From Humisphaera borealis (GTDB lineage: Bacteria > Planctomycetota > Phycisphaerae > Tepidisphaerales > Tepidisphaeraceae), in the NCBI RefSeq assembly GCF_015169395.1, contig NZ_CP063458.1:5270001-5334000 (forward strand): a DNA stretch of 64,000 bases. Direction: 5' to 3'. A model generated the notes under the pieces. It saw nothing but the letters and a program-made list of their open reading frames with translations. It did no database searches and had not been told where the DNA came from. Positions 1 through 8,620 of this stretch are shown piece by piece. Within the stretch, counting starts at the first letter, position 1, and each line of letters opens with the position of its first letter. A program made the translations under genes and the position numbers.

Positions 1-1
1 G

Positions 2-79
2 TTCACCCGCCGCAGCGATGCCTTGGCCGCCGAGACTGACTGGCTCGGCCGGAACTGGCTCACACCTTCGCACACCTGA
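2..79 (+). CDS. C-terminal tail of a gene that starts outside the window
   Basis: An open frame enters from the left edge and ends at TGA 77-79, giving about 25 residues with a charged start (FTRRSD) and a tryptophan-containing end (LGRNWLTPSHT). The composition fits a protein C-terminus, and the next gene follows in the same direction after 62 bases. It is too short to assign to a family and could be a chance open frame. Confidence 0.3.
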   Translation, partial: FTRRSDALAAETDWLGRNWLTPSHT

Positions 80-141
80 CAGGGGACATTCCCATCCTCT
101 GTCTCGACTTCCTCTTCACCCTCTCAAGAAAGGACTCACCT

Positions 142-1182
142 ATGACCATGACCACGATTAACCCTCAAGACTCCACCGACCTCGATAGCGACCTTCCCGA
201 TATCGCCACGATCACACCGACACCGCCGTCCCCTGTTTGGGAACGCCTAGGCGTCGACATCAGCCGCGCCCGTACCGCGGTCGACGCCCTGAAGGCTGCC
301 GGGCTCGACTGGCAGGTGGAACAGTGGCCCGTGCAGGCGACTGACCCGCAGAGCTGGAAGACCACTCCGCTGCCTGATCACCTCGCCAACGTCAGGTCCG
401 ACACTCGTAACTTGCTTGGGGTCGTCGGCAAGACGTATCGCGTGTTCGAGAACCGACAGTTGTTCGAGTTCCTGGGCGCCCTGGTCGCCGACCGGCTGGT
501 CTCGTTCCATTCCGCCGGCTGCCTGCGTGGCGGCCGGCGGGTTTGGGCACTGTGCCAGTTGCCTCGCGTGTACCAGGCCGCCCCCGATGACACGGTTAAG
601 CCCTTCCTGCTCGTGACCAACACGCATGACGGCGACGGCCCACTTCAGATGGTGCCTGCCACCGTGCGGGATGTTTGTGCCAACGCGTTCAATCTGCCCT
701 TAGACGTCGGCGGAAGCGGCAGCCGGGGCCTGACGATCCGGCATCACGCTGGGCTCACGCAGAGCTTAGCTGAGGCCCGGCGGAACCTCCGTGCCATCGC
801 CGCCCGGTTCGAGCAGTTCGAATCCGAGCTGGCGACGCTGGCGGCGACGCCGCTGTCGCGCTGGCAGGTTGGTGAGTACTTCGCATCGGTACTCGCTGCC
901 GCCGATGGCAGTGGCGATCAGCCGACTGACAGCCGAGACCGCCTACTGACCCGCCTGCAGGAGAACTTCGACGGGCCGACCAACACGATTCCGGGCATCG
1001 CCGGCACGGCTTGGGCGGCGTTCAACGCGGTGGGCGAGTGGGCCGACAGCCAGCGCTCATTCCGGGGCCGCGACGACCTGGCCCGTGCCGAGGCGCGGCT
1101 CGACGCGATCTGGTTCGGGAGCTCCCACCGACTGAAGCAGGCTGCATACCGCTCCGCCCTGGGTTTGGCGGGCCTGAACTGA
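142..1182 (+). CDS. DUF932 domain protein (phage/plasmid-type)
   Basis: The 346-residue product matches the DUF932 family, found on phages, plasmids and integrative elements. Recognisable parts are the LLGVVGKTYRVFEN segment, the middle VTNTHDGDGPLQMVPATVRDVCANAF segment (split here: VTNTHDG, then RDVCANAF), the IRHHAG stretch, and a C-terminal part with IPGIAGTAWAAFNAVGEW. Length is close to the family norm. AAAGGA lies about 8 bases before ATG 142; a second in-frame ATG at 148 is possible. The biochemical role of the family is not established; it often sits with replication or recombination genes of mobile elements. Its position on the 3' side of tRNA-Asn supports an element origin. Confidence 0.85.
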   Translation: MTMTTINPQDSTDLDSDLPDIATITPTPPSPVWERLGVDISRARTAVDALKAAGLDWQVEQWPVQATDPQSWKTTPLPDHLANVRSDTRNLLGVVGKTYRVFENRQLFEFLGALVADRLVSFHSAGCLRGGRRVWALCQLPRVYQAAPDDTVKPFLLVTNTHDGDGPLQMVPATVRDVCANAFNLPLDVGGSGSRGLTIRHHAGLTQSLAEARRNLRAIAARFEQFESELATLAATPLSRWQVGEYFASVLAAADGSGDQPTDSRDRLLTRLQENFDGPTNTIPGIAGTAWAAFNAVGEWADSQRSFRGRDDLARAEARLDAIWFGSSHRLKQAAYRSALGLAGLN

Positions 1183-1246
1183 ACTCAGCTGAACCGGACC
1201 GGGTCTTCCGATCTCGTTCAGAAGTCTTGTTAAGCAAGGAGGTCAG

Positions 1247-1312
1247 ATGAAAGAGACGATCGCATTCTGGCTGCTGCTGACGCTCGTCGTATTGCTGCTC
1301 TTGACCGGGTGA
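1247..1312 (+). CDS. 21-residue single-span membrane peptide
   Basis: A perfect AAGGAGG (1236-1242) stands four bases before ATG 1247, and the frame ends at TGA 1312. The peptide begins MKETIAFW and is then almost all Leu, Val and Thr, ending LLTG, so it is one transmembrane helix with a charged N-terminus. The ribosome binding site is stronger than that of most genes in the window, which argues for real translation. It lies between DUF932 and DUF4230 in the same direction. It might be a small regulator of a membrane protein, a toxin-like peptide, or a leader; nothing here decides. Coding status rests on the ribosome site and hydrophobic pattern only. Confidence 0.5.
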   Translation: MKETIAFWLLLTLVVLLLLTG

Positions 1313-1390
1313 CCGGTCGAAGCAACGACGACGACCGAAGGGCGTGCCTGCCGACTTCCGGCGGGCACGCCCTCTTTTCATGGAGGACTT

Positions 1391-1999
1391 ATGTGGAGCA
1401 GATGTATATGGATTCTTGCGCTGGGCCTGTCCCTGGCGCTCACCGGCTGGGGCGTCATCGGCCTGTATACCCACAGACCATCCGGGTCAGGCAGTCAGCC
1501 GCCGCCATTCACCAACCATCACGTCGGTGTGTCAATCGCGGACCTGCAGGAACTGGCCGAGCTGACGATCCTGAAAGTCGACTTGGCCGACGTCCAAGAG
1601 ACGACCCTGACCGGCAACACCGGCACAGCCAGAGCAACGCTGCTCATCGCCGGCGATGCCCGCATCGGCACCGACCTGGCCAAGGCCAAGATCATCAAGT
1701 GCGACGAGGCAACCCGGACGCTGGTGCTGCAGCTGCCGCTGCCGGTCGTCCAGTCGGTCCGACTCGATCACGCCCGCACCCGGCTGACATCCATCCGCCG
1801 AACGGGATTATGGCGGCTGATGCCGTCAGAGGAGACCCGAACGGACCTGGTCAACGCGGCGTTCGCCGAGGCCCAGCGGCAACTGGAGAAGGCGGCGGGG
1901 CGGTTGGAGTTACGGGAGAAAGCCCAAGCAAAGGCTGAGGCGATACTGCGGGATCACTTGAAAGTGGCACATTGGGATCTGGGCGTGGACTGGCGGTAG
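1391..1999 (+). CDS. DUF4230 domain membrane-anchored protein
   Basis: The 202-residue protein has an N-terminal membrane anchor (CIWILALGLSLALTGWGVIGL, residues about 4-25; shown only as location) followed by an exposed domain. The pattern fits DUF4230: an early 'ELAELTILKV' strand, an ATLLIAGDARIGTDLAKAKI segment, an LQLPLPVVQSVRLD segment, and a C-terminal helix of the type AEAQRQLEKAA. GGAGG at 1382-1386 sets the start at ATG 1391. The family function is unknown; the fold is predicted to sit outside the cytoplasmic membrane. It is the last gene before the iterons and tRNA-Asn. Confidence 0.7.
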   Translation: MWSRCIWILALGLSLALTGWGVIGLYTHRPSGSGSQPPPFTNHHVGVSIADLQELAELTILKVDLADVQETTLTGNTGTARATLLIAGDARIGTDLAKAKIIKCDEATRTLVLQLPLPVVQSVRLDHARTRLTSIRRTGLWRLMPSEETRTDLVNAAFAEAQRQLEKAAGRLELREKAQAKAEAILRDHLKVAHWDLGVDWR

Positions 2000-2007
2000 G
2001 AGCCGCC

Positions 2008-2037
2008 TTGCTACCGGTTTGCTACCCATTTGCTACC
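2008..2037 (+). repeat. Three TTGCTACC direct repeats at 11-bp spacing
   Basis: TTGCTACC occurs at 2008, 2019 and 2030, exactly one helical turn apart, just after the DUF4230 stop codon. Such phased iterons are typical of binding sites for a recombinase, an excisionase or a replication/partition protein. They lie about 140 bases from the 3' end of tRNA-Asn, so an attachment-site arm is a reasonable reading. Confidence 0.6.
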
Positions 2038-2149
2038 GCAGCTACGCCGTTCTATGCCGCGAGGTGCCGCGCCGTGCCGGCCCCGAAACACCTAGTGGTT
2101 CCCTTCAAAGGCCTTGAAACCAAGGCTTTTGATGACGAAACCCAATGAA

Positions 2150-2179
2150 AAAGGCCCACCCGAACTGGGTGGGCCTTTA
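2150..2179 (-). terminator. Intrinsic terminator after tRNA-Asn
   Basis: AAAGGCCCACC pairs with GGTGGGCCTTT around a 7-base loop. Read on the minus strand the stem is followed by a T-run, and it begins directly after the tRNA 3' end. Confidence 0.8.
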
Positions 2180-2180
2180 G

Positions 2181-2252
2181 CTCCGCGAGTAGGACTCGAA
2201 CCTACAACCAGCCGGTTAACAGCCGGCTGCTCTACCATTGAGCTATCGCGGA
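2181..2252 (-). tRNA. tRNA-Asn (GTT)
   Basis: Minus-strand cloverleaf. The acceptor pairs TCCGCGA with TCGCGGA, discriminator G. The D-stem pairs GCTC with GAGC. The anticodon stem GCCGG/CCGGC encloses CTGTTAA, with anticodon GTT. The T-arm is GTAGG-TTCGAGT-CCTAC. CCA is not encoded. The 3' end faces the element-like region at 1-2160, the usual arrangement for tRNA-targeted integration. Confidence 0.95.
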
Positions 2253-2396
2253 ATCGACCGCCTCGCCTCTCGGCGACGCGGGTTGGGTAATGTATCCCGG
2301 CGGCGGGTGATGTCAAGTGGGCGGTGCCACATGCCGCTCGACTCTTGCGAGTGTAACTGGTGCTCTTGAAATGACTTTTCTACCTGCCGACACGCA

Positions 2397-2427
2397 AAAG
2401 CCCACGGACGGCGGTCCGTGGGCTTTT
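2397..2427 (-). terminator. Terminator of the odhA-odhB transcript
   Basis: GCCCACGGAC and GTCCGTGGGC-type arms form a perfect hairpin with a 3-base loop, flanked by AAAA on one side and TTTT on the other, so it can work in both directions. It lies about 40 bases beyond the end of odhB. A hairpin with nearly the same arms ends the Dabb lipoprotein gene at 45153. Confidence 0.85.
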
Positions 2428-2465
2428 CTGATTTCGGGGGGTCTGGCGCGATCTCTCTGCTGGTC

Positions 2466-3797
2466 CTAGATCTCCAGCATCAGCCTTGCCGGGTCTTCCA
2501 GGTACTGCTTCAGGCGCACCAGGAAGCTGACCGATTCCTTGCCATCCACCAGACGATGATCGTAGCTGAGGGCGATGTACATCATCGGCCGGATCTCCAC
2601 CTTGCCGTCGACGGCGATCGGGCGCTGCTGGATCGCGTGCATGCCGAGGATGGCGCTCTGCGGCGGATTGAGAATTGGCGTGCTCAGCAGGCTGCCAAAG
2701 ACGCCGCCGTTGGTGATGCTGAAGGTGCCGCCGGTCAGCTCCTGGATGCTCAACTTGCCGTCGCGAACAGAGTTGGCCAGCCGCTTGATCTCACTCTCGA
2801 TCTTGGCAAAGCCCATCTGGTCGGCGTTCCGCAGCACGGGGACGGCCAAGCCGCGCTCCGTGCTGACGGCAATGCCCAGGTGCACATAGTTGTGGTAGAT
2901 GATGTCTTCGCCTTCGATGCTGGCGTTGACGCGGGGGAACTCCTTCAACGCGAGCGTGACGGCCTTGCCGAAGAAGCTCATGAAACCCAGGCCTATGCCG
3001 TGGACTTCCTGGAAGCGCTCCTTGAACTTGCCGCGAAGGGCCATGATCTGGCTCATGTCCACCTCGTTGAAGGTGGTCAGGATGGCAGCGGTCTGCTGGG
3101 CCTGGACGAGGGTCTGGGCGATGCGCTTGCGGATCTTGCTCATCGGCACGCGCTTCAGACCGTTGTCGTCGTAGCCGCCGACCGATTCGTCGGTCGATGC
3201 CGGCAGCGGGCGCGAGCCTGGGGCGGGCGTGGCGGGCGAGGGCTTGGCCTCGGGCTTCGCCGCCGGCGCGGGGGCGGGAGCCGCCGCGGGCTTGGCTTCC
3301 ATGTGCCGGATGACGTCTTCCTTGATGATCTTTCCGCCGGGGCCGGTCGGGGCGATCGCGGCGGCGTCGAGGTTGTTCTCGTCGACCAGCCGTCGAACGG
3401 ACGGACGCAGGTCCGGCGCGGCGGCGGCGGGGGCGTCTGCCGACGACGAAGCCGCCGCTGACGGAATACCCGGCGACGGATTGGCCGACGCGGTCGGGCC
3501 GGTGGATTTGGTTTCGGCGGGCTTGGCTTCAGGTGCCTTGGCGGCCGGCTTTGCGCCGGCTCCAGCCTCGTCCAGCATCGCGATCACGTCGCCGACCTTC
3601 ACCGTGTCGCCGGGCTTGGCCTTGGTCGTCAGCACGCCGGCGGCGGGGGCGTTCAGCTCGGCGTTGGCCTTGTCGGTTTCGAGCTCGGCGATCACTTCAT
3701 CTTTTGCGACGCGATCGCCGTCGTTCTTGGTCCAGCGGAGCAGGACGGCCTGGCTGACAGACTCGCCCATCGGGGGAACTGGTACTGAGGTTGGCAT
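2466..3797 (-). CDS. sucB: Dihydrolipoyllysine succinyltransferase, E2 of 2-oxoglutarate dehydrogenase
   Basis: This 443-residue protein transfers the succinyl group from lipoamide to CoA in the TCA cycle. Residues 1-77 form one lipoyl domain with the lipoylated lysine in ETDKA (K43). An Ala/Pro/Lys-rich linker follows, then a peripheral subunit-binding domain ([13 protein letters not shown] ... [11 protein letters not shown]), a second Ala/Pro linker, and the acyltransferase core from about residue 215 with the catalytic SYDHRLVDG near the end. GTFSITNGG and the IEGEDI stretch favour the succinyl over the acetyl type, as does the upstream E1 gene. No clear ribosome site precedes ATG 3797. 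Neither E3 nor succinyl-CoA synthetase is in the window. Confidence 0.95.
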   Translation of the reverse strand: MPTSVPVPPMGESVSQAVLLRWTKNDGDRVAKDEVIAELETDKANAELNAPAAGVLTTKAKPGDTVKVGDVIAMLDEAGAGAKPAAKAPEAKPAETKSTGPTASANPSPGIPSAAASSSADAPAAAAPDLRPSVRRLVDENNLDAAAIAPTGPGGKIIKEDVIRHMEAKPAAAPAPAPAAKPEAKPSPATPAPGSRPLPASTDESVGGYDDNGLKRVPMSKIRKRIAQTLVQAQQTAAILTTFNEVDMSQIMALRGKFKERFQEVHGIGLGFMSFFGKAVTLALKEFPRVNASIEGEDIIYHNYVHLGIAVSTERGLAVPVLRNADQMGFAKIESEIKRLANSVRDGKLSIQELTGGTFSITNGGVFGSLLSTPILNPPQSAILGMHAIQQRPIAVDGKVEIRPMMYIALSYDHRLVDGKESVSFLVRLKQYLEDPARLMLEI

Positions 3798-3912
3798 GTG
3801 GAGTGGGGGTTGGTAGTTGAAGCGAACCGGTTCTGCGCCGGTATCAGATCATCGGTCAGGTAATTGTGTCGTTTTCGCCGCGCGGGGCAACTGCGACAAG
3901 CAGAGACGAAGA

Positions 3913-3979
3913 GACTGAGAGGGCGAACGCCCGCGACACGGGTTGAAGATCCGTGTCACAGACGCTTGCCCTCTCAGTC
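3913..3979 (-). other. Nested hairpins between odhA and odhB
   Basis: GACTGAGAGGGC (3913) pairs with GCCCTCTCAGTC (3968), and inside it GACACGG (3935) pairs with CCGTGTC (3951). No T-run follows on either strand, so this is not a standard terminator. It sits within the 198-base gap between the E1 and E2 genes and could stabilise or attenuate the transcript. Confidence 0.5.
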
Positions 3980-3995
3980 AGCACGACTTTGGCAA

Positions 3996-6944
3996 TCACA
4001 TCATCTGCTGCGTCACCGGGCTGCTGGCCATCGCCTGCAGGCGGGCCGGGGGCGAAGCCGGCTGCGCTGCCGGGGCCGCGGCGGCGGCCGCCTGAACGGG
4101 GGTAGCCGGCGCCTTGGGGGCGATCTCAAGCGCCTGCTGGATGAGTTCCAGTTCCTCGTTGCCGTGGACCTTGGTCGATCCGGTGGCCGGGCTGGCGGAT
4201 TCCTCGCGGCCCACGTAGTGCAGCGTCGCAGGGTCAGGCAGCAGTTCACGCAGCCGCGGCTCCATGTAGCTCCAGGCACCCTTGTTTTTGGGCTCTTCCT
4301 GAACCCAGGTGACATCGCGGGCGTTGCGATACTTCGCCAGTACCGCCTGGATTTCCTTCTTGGGGAACGGGTAAAGCTGTTCGACCCGAACCAGCGCCGT
4401 GTCCTTGATGCCTTCCTTCTCGCGCGCTTCCGACAGCGTGTAGAAGACCTTGCCGCTGCAGAACAGCACGCGGCGCACCTTTTCGCGGTCGAGTGCGACC
4501 GGATCGTCGATCACCAGTTGCATCACGCCGTCGGTGAACTCTTCGATCTTCGAGGTCGCGATCTCTGCCCGCAGCAAGCTCTTGGGCATCATCAGCACCA
4601 GGGGCTTGCGGAACTTGCGATGGATCTGCCGGCGAAGCAGGTGGAAGACCTGCGCCGGATTGCTCGGCACCGCGACCTGAATGTTGTTCTCGGCGCAGAG
4701 CGACAGGAACCGCTCCAGGTAGGCATTGGAGTGTTCGGGGCCCTGGCCTTCAAAGCCGTGCGGCAGCATCATCACCAGGCCGTTCATAAGCTGCCACTTG
4801 CTTTCGGCGGCGGAGATGAACTGGTCGATGATCGGCTGCGTTCCATTGACGAAGTCGCCGAACTGGGCCTCCCAGATGACGAGGTTGCGCGGGTCGGCCG
4901 AGGCGAAGCCGTACTCGAAGCCGAGCACAGCCATCTCCGACAGCATGGAGTTCTGGATCGTCAGGTGCGTCTTCTGATCGGGCACCATGAAGTTGAGCGG
5001 GGTGTACGGCTCGCCGGTTTCCTGATCGAACAGGACGGCCTGGCGATGACTGAACGTGCCGCGCTGAACGTCCTGACCGGTGAAGCGGATTGGCGTGCCT
5101 TCCAGCAGAAGGCTGCCCATGGCGAGCATCTCGCCGCAGCCCCAGTCGATGCCCTTGCCGGCCTTGACGGCGTCGAGCCGCTTCTTCATCAGCTCGGCGA
5201 GCTTCGGGTGGGGGTTGAAGATCGCGGGGAACTTATTGATCCCCTCGGCGACCTTCGCCAGCACATCGCGGGTGACCTTGGTGTTGGCCGACCAGTCGGT
5301 CGGGATGCGGACCATCGTCTTCCACAGCGGGTTAAATGTGGCCGACTTCTGCCGCGGGCGAACCTCTTCGGCGAGCTTCAGCGACGATTCAAGCCGCTCG
5401 CGTGCCACCGACTTCATGTCGTCGAGCACCTTCTGGTCGGCGTAGCTGTCGGCGACGAGTTTCTGGCTGTAAAGCTGCCGCGTCGTCTTGTGATCGCGGA
5501 TCTGCTTGTACATCTTCGGCTGCGTGAACATCGGCTCGTCGGTCTCGTTGTGGCCCCAGCGGCGGTAGCACCACAGGTCGATGAACACGTCACACTTGAA
5601 CTTCTGCCGGAACGCGATCGCGAGCTTGCCCGCCCAGACGACCGCTTCGGGATCGTCGCCGTTCACGTGGAAGATCGGCGCCTGGATCATCTTGGCGACG
5701 TCGGTCGGGTAGGGTGTGAACCGGCCTTCGTGCGGCGGCGTGGTGAAACCGATCTGGTTGTTGACGATCACGTGGATCGTGCCGCCGGTGCGCCAGAAGG
5801 GCAGTTCAGACAGGTTCAGCGTCTCGAAAACGATGCCCTGGCCGGTGAAGGCGGCGTCGCCGTGGAGGAGGATCGGGACGACCTTGCTGTGGTCCTTGTC
5901 GCCGCGAATCTTCTGCTTGCAGCGGACGATGCCCTCGACGACCGGGTTGACCAGTTCCAGATGGCTCGGGTTGGGGCTAAGGCTCAGGTGGACGTTCTTG
6001 CCGTTGGAAACCGAGCGGTCGTTGGCATAGCCCAGGTGATACTTGACGTCGCCGTCGCCTTCCCAGGCCTGCTGCACATTAGTGTACTTGAACTCGCTGA
6101 GGATGACTTCGTACGGCTTGTTCAGCACGTGAGCGAGCACACTCAGCCGGCCGCGGTGGGGCATGCCGAAACAGACTTCCTCGGCTCCGACGGTCGCGCC
6201 TTCGTCAACGATCGTGTTGAGCAGCGGAATGAGCGATTCAGCCCCTTCGAGGCTGAAGGTCTTGGCACCCTTGAACTTCAACCGCAGGAACTGCTCGAAC
6301 TCTTCGGCGGCCAGCACCTGAAACAAAACCGCCCGAGCCTGCTCTTGCGACAGTTTCGGGCGATTGAGGACCGGCTCCATCTGTTGCGCAAGCCACTCGC
6401 GTTGCGCCTTGTCGGAGATGTTCTGGAATTCGACGCCGATCTGGCGGCAATAGGTGGCCTGGAGCTTCGCAAGAAGATCGCGCAACGTGCCATCGATCGG
6501 CCCGAGGAACCCGCCGGAACCGACGGTACGGTTCAGATCGGCTTCCGAGATATTGAACTGGGACAGTTCCAGGAGCTGATGGCTGGTACGGTTGTGCCCG
6601 AGGGGATCGATGTTGCCGACGAGGTGACCGAGTTCGCGGTAGGCGTGCACCAGTTTGTGGACGCCGATGGTGAGCTGGGGCATCGGGCCGGTGAACTCCG
6701 GGAGGGGTTCATGGGCCGACATCTCCGAGGCGATTCGGATGGTGGCGTCCTGGGTTCCTGTGGCGACTTTTCCATTGCCGTTGTTGGCATGGAAGTAGCC
6801 GGCGGGCATCGGTGCGCCGCTGTCCATCGCGGCGAACGTCTGCTGCCACGATTCATCGACCGAGCGGGGATCGCGCAGGTATTGCTCGTAAACTCGATCG
6901 ACGTACTCAGGGTTTACACGGGTGACAAAATCTAAACGGTCCAT
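3996..6944 (-). CDS. sucA: 2-oxoglutarate dehydrogenase E1 component
   Basis: The 982-residue protein is the thiamine-diphosphate E1 subunit that decarboxylates 2-oxoglutarate and passes the succinyl group to the E2 lipoyl domain. The N-terminus has the conserved Y-x-x-YL-DP-SVD-SW pattern used to bind E2. GMPHRGRLSVLAHVLNK, GDGDVKYHLGY and the thiamine-binding GDAAFTGQGIV...NNQIGF region follow, and the C-terminal transketolase-like half carries VQRGTFSHRQAV and LPHGFEGQGPEHSNAYLERF (the last quoted only as location, near residue 760). Length fits the family (about 930-990). A GGAG lies roughly 11 bases before ATG 6944. The C-terminus has an extra Ala/Pro-rich tail. It is followed by odhB on the same strand. 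Confidence 0.96.
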   Translation of the reverse strand: MDRLDFVTRVNPEYVDRVYEQYLRDPRSVDESWQQTFAAMDSGAPMPAGYFHANNGNGKVATGTQDATIRIASEMSAHEPLPEFTGPMPQLTIGVHKLVHAYRELGHLVGNIDPLGHNRTSHQLLELSQFNISEADLNRTVGSGGFLGPIDGTLRDLLAKLQATYCRQIGVEFQNISDKAQREWLAQQMEPVLNRPKLSQEQARAVLFQVLAAEEFEQFLRLKFKGAKTFSLEGAESLIPLLNTIVDEGATVGAEEVCFGMPHRGRLSVLAHVLNKPYEVILSEFKYTNVQQAWEGDGDVKYHLGYANDRSVSNGKNVHLSLSPNPSHLELVNPVVEGIVRCKQKIRGDKDHSKVVPILLHGDAAFTGQGIVFETLNLSELPFWRTGGTIHVIVNNQIGFTTPPHEGRFTPYPTDVAKMIQAPIFHVNGDDPEAVVWAGKLAIAFRQKFKCDVFIDLWCYRRWGHNETDEPMFTQPKMYKQIRDHKTTRQLYSQKLVADSYADQKVLDDMKSVARERLESSLKLAEEVRPRQKSATFNPLWKTMVRIPTDWSANTKVTRDVLAKVAEGINKFPAIFNPHPKLAELMKKRLDAVKAGKGIDWGCGEMLAMGSLLLEGTPIRFTGQDVQRGTFSHRQAVLFDQETGEPYTPLNFMVPDQKTHLTIQNSMLSEMAVLGFEYGFASADPRNLVIWEAQFGDFVNGTQPIIDQFISAAESKWQLMNGLVMMLPHGFEGQGPEHSNAYLERFLSLCAENNIQVAVPSNPAQVFHLLRRQIHRKFRKPLVLMMPKSLLRAEIATSKIEEFTDGVMQLVIDDPVALDREKVRRVLFCSGKVFYTLSEAREKEGIKDTALVRVEQLYPFPKKEIQAVLAKYRNARDVTWVQEEPKNKGAWSYMEPRLRELLPDPATLHYVGREESASPATGSTKVHGNEELELIQQALEIAPKAPATPVQAAAAAAPAAQPASPPARLQAMASSPVTQQMM

Positions 6945-7966
6945 CGACTAGCGCTCCATCGGGCCACCGAGTAACGCCGCGGGGCCCCGCGGTCGCTCGG
7001 TGTGTTCCCGAATGTTAGGCGGACTGCCGCCTCGGTCGCATCGATTTTACAGAGAACGGACGATGAAGCCCTATCGTCCGACCGCGAGAGCGTTCCTTTA
7101 CATCACGCCGCTCGCCAATCGTCTGAGTTCGCCTTGCAAAATCCGGTTGTTTAGATGTCCCGATGTGATCGAACCACATCCGGGTCGTCTACCGACCAAA
7201 CTTCAACTGCAGGACCGCACCTCTGTGCCGATGAACGATCGGCTCTGACTTTCTGAAGTTCCTCGTTTCCTGCAGAAAGTCATTTCGGCAAAGGTGCCGT
7301 CTTGCCCGAGGCAAGCCATCTTCGATTGCTGCGCACCGATCACAACCGATGCCGCATCCATCCGGCCTTGCCGCGAACCCCAAACGGGGTCGGCAAGGCA
7401 CTGTTCCTCACGTTTCCAGTTCCACCATATCGACTTAGTCGCGCGCGAAAAAACAGTTGCGATGGCGCGACGCCGGCCGACTTGTCCTGTGACCAGTCTA
7501 CCGTCATACCTGCACACCTGCCAATTCGTGGTCGCAGGAGTTGCGGCGTCGGACGCATCGCATTCCAGAGCACAGACGGTTTCGCATCAATCGGCTATGG
7601 CGATAAGCCGTGCCTGCCCGAAGCGGGGGACGACGTATTGGCACATCAGCCCGTCGCGTTTTGTGGGGAACGGGCCGCTGTACAACCGACCTCGCTCGCG
7701 CAGTTTTTCCGAGCGGCAGGAAGCCTGTCTCTTAAGTGTCTGCCAAGCATTGAATTGCGACACGGCGGTTCGCCGTGGCCGCGTCGCCAGTGTGAAAAGC
7801 GCGAAATGTTATCGCCCGTGGACATAGCAGGCACTGCCATTGCAAGAGGGTTTCCCGTCGCAGGTTGTTATGGGCCTTCCAGCGCTCGATGCGACCCATT
7901 GGAGCGGAAACATGAATTGCTTCCGCTCGAATGAAAATGAACTTTCCTCACAGAAAGGTTTCTGCC
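6945..7966. other. Gene-free 1-kb interval
   Basis: I see no supportable gene here. Open frames on both strands overlap each other and lack family features or ribosome sites. It must hold the odhA promoter (minus) and that of the KGG gene (plus). One small palindrome, CGGACGAT-8 bases-ATCGTCCG, lies at 7057-7080, about 115 bases upstream of odhA, and could be an operator. Confidence 0.6.
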
Positions 7967-8344
7967 ATGGAAACGACACAGCAAACTGATTCGTCCGGCC
8001 GAGTTGAACCCGCACGTGGTTTCGCGTCGATGGCCGACGATCGCCAGCGCGAAATCGCCCGCAAGGGGGGCCGCGCGGCCCACGCCAAGGGGACGGCCCA
8101 CGAGTTCACGACCGACGAGGCCCGCGCCGCCGGCCAGAAGGGTGGTCAGCGCGTCAGTGCCAATCGCGAGCACATGTCTCGCATCGGCCGTATCGGCGGG
8201 AAGAAGTCGGCCGGCCGGCGACAGGAGATGCGCGACCAGAACAAAATCGGCGACGCGAGTGACCGTCGTCCCGGTCAGACCGAGGCGTCGGACGAGACCA
8301 CCCGACAGCCCGGCGACGCCGAAAGCAGCGAGACACAGCGATAG
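7967..8344 (+). CDS. KGG-repeat stress protein (con-10/GsiB-like)
   Basis: The 125-residue product is hydrophilic and carries three glycine-rich repeats: GFASMADDRQREIARKGGRA, HEFTTDEARAAGQKGGQ and SANREHMSRIGRIGGKK. This is the KGG repeat of stress-induced proteins such as GsiB and con-10, thought to be intrinsically disordered protectants. AAAGG at 7954-7958 supports ATG 7967; an in-frame ATG at 7931 lacks such a site. The C-terminal 35 residues are a charged, disordered tail. It stands alone after a long non-coding interval. Induction by stress is inferred from the family only. Confidence 0.8.
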   Translation: METTQQTDSSGRVEPARGFASMADDRQREIARKGGRAAHAKGTAHEFTTDEARAAGQKGGQRVSANREHMSRIGRIGGKKSAGRRQEMRDQNKIGDASDRRPGQTEASDETTRQPGDAESSETQR

Positions 8345-8620
8345 TCCATGCGAGCCAGCATCGAAGTGAAGGCCCGGCAAAGCCGAGCTCGATCCGTTGT
8401 GCCCTGCGGCGAATATCCGCCGGGCGCACCGGTTCGGACTCGGCCTGCCGGGCCTCTTGATTGGTCTAGCGCGAAGCTCTTCTTTACCGACCGTTTCAAG
8501 TCCTTCGGCCTAGTTAGCGCCCTTCCCGCCTCGGTTCTGCCGGTTAGACTGACGTGCCGTACGTTAACGCGCACGCAATGGGTCCCGTTCACAATCGCGG
8601 TCACCCGCGAGGGAGGAATC

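Noticed and set aside
3913-3979. Considered as a riboswitch between odhA and odhB
   Set aside because: It is too short and simple for any riboswitch class I know; it is kept only as a hairpin.
3864-6935. 1023-codon plus-strand open frame opposite odhA
   Set aside because: It is the antisense shadow of a well-conserved gene; high GC removes stops. Its translation has no family likeness.
7302-7934. 210-codon frame between odhA and the KGG gene
   Set aside because: Overlapping frames on both strands are equally open; there is no ribosome site or family feature.
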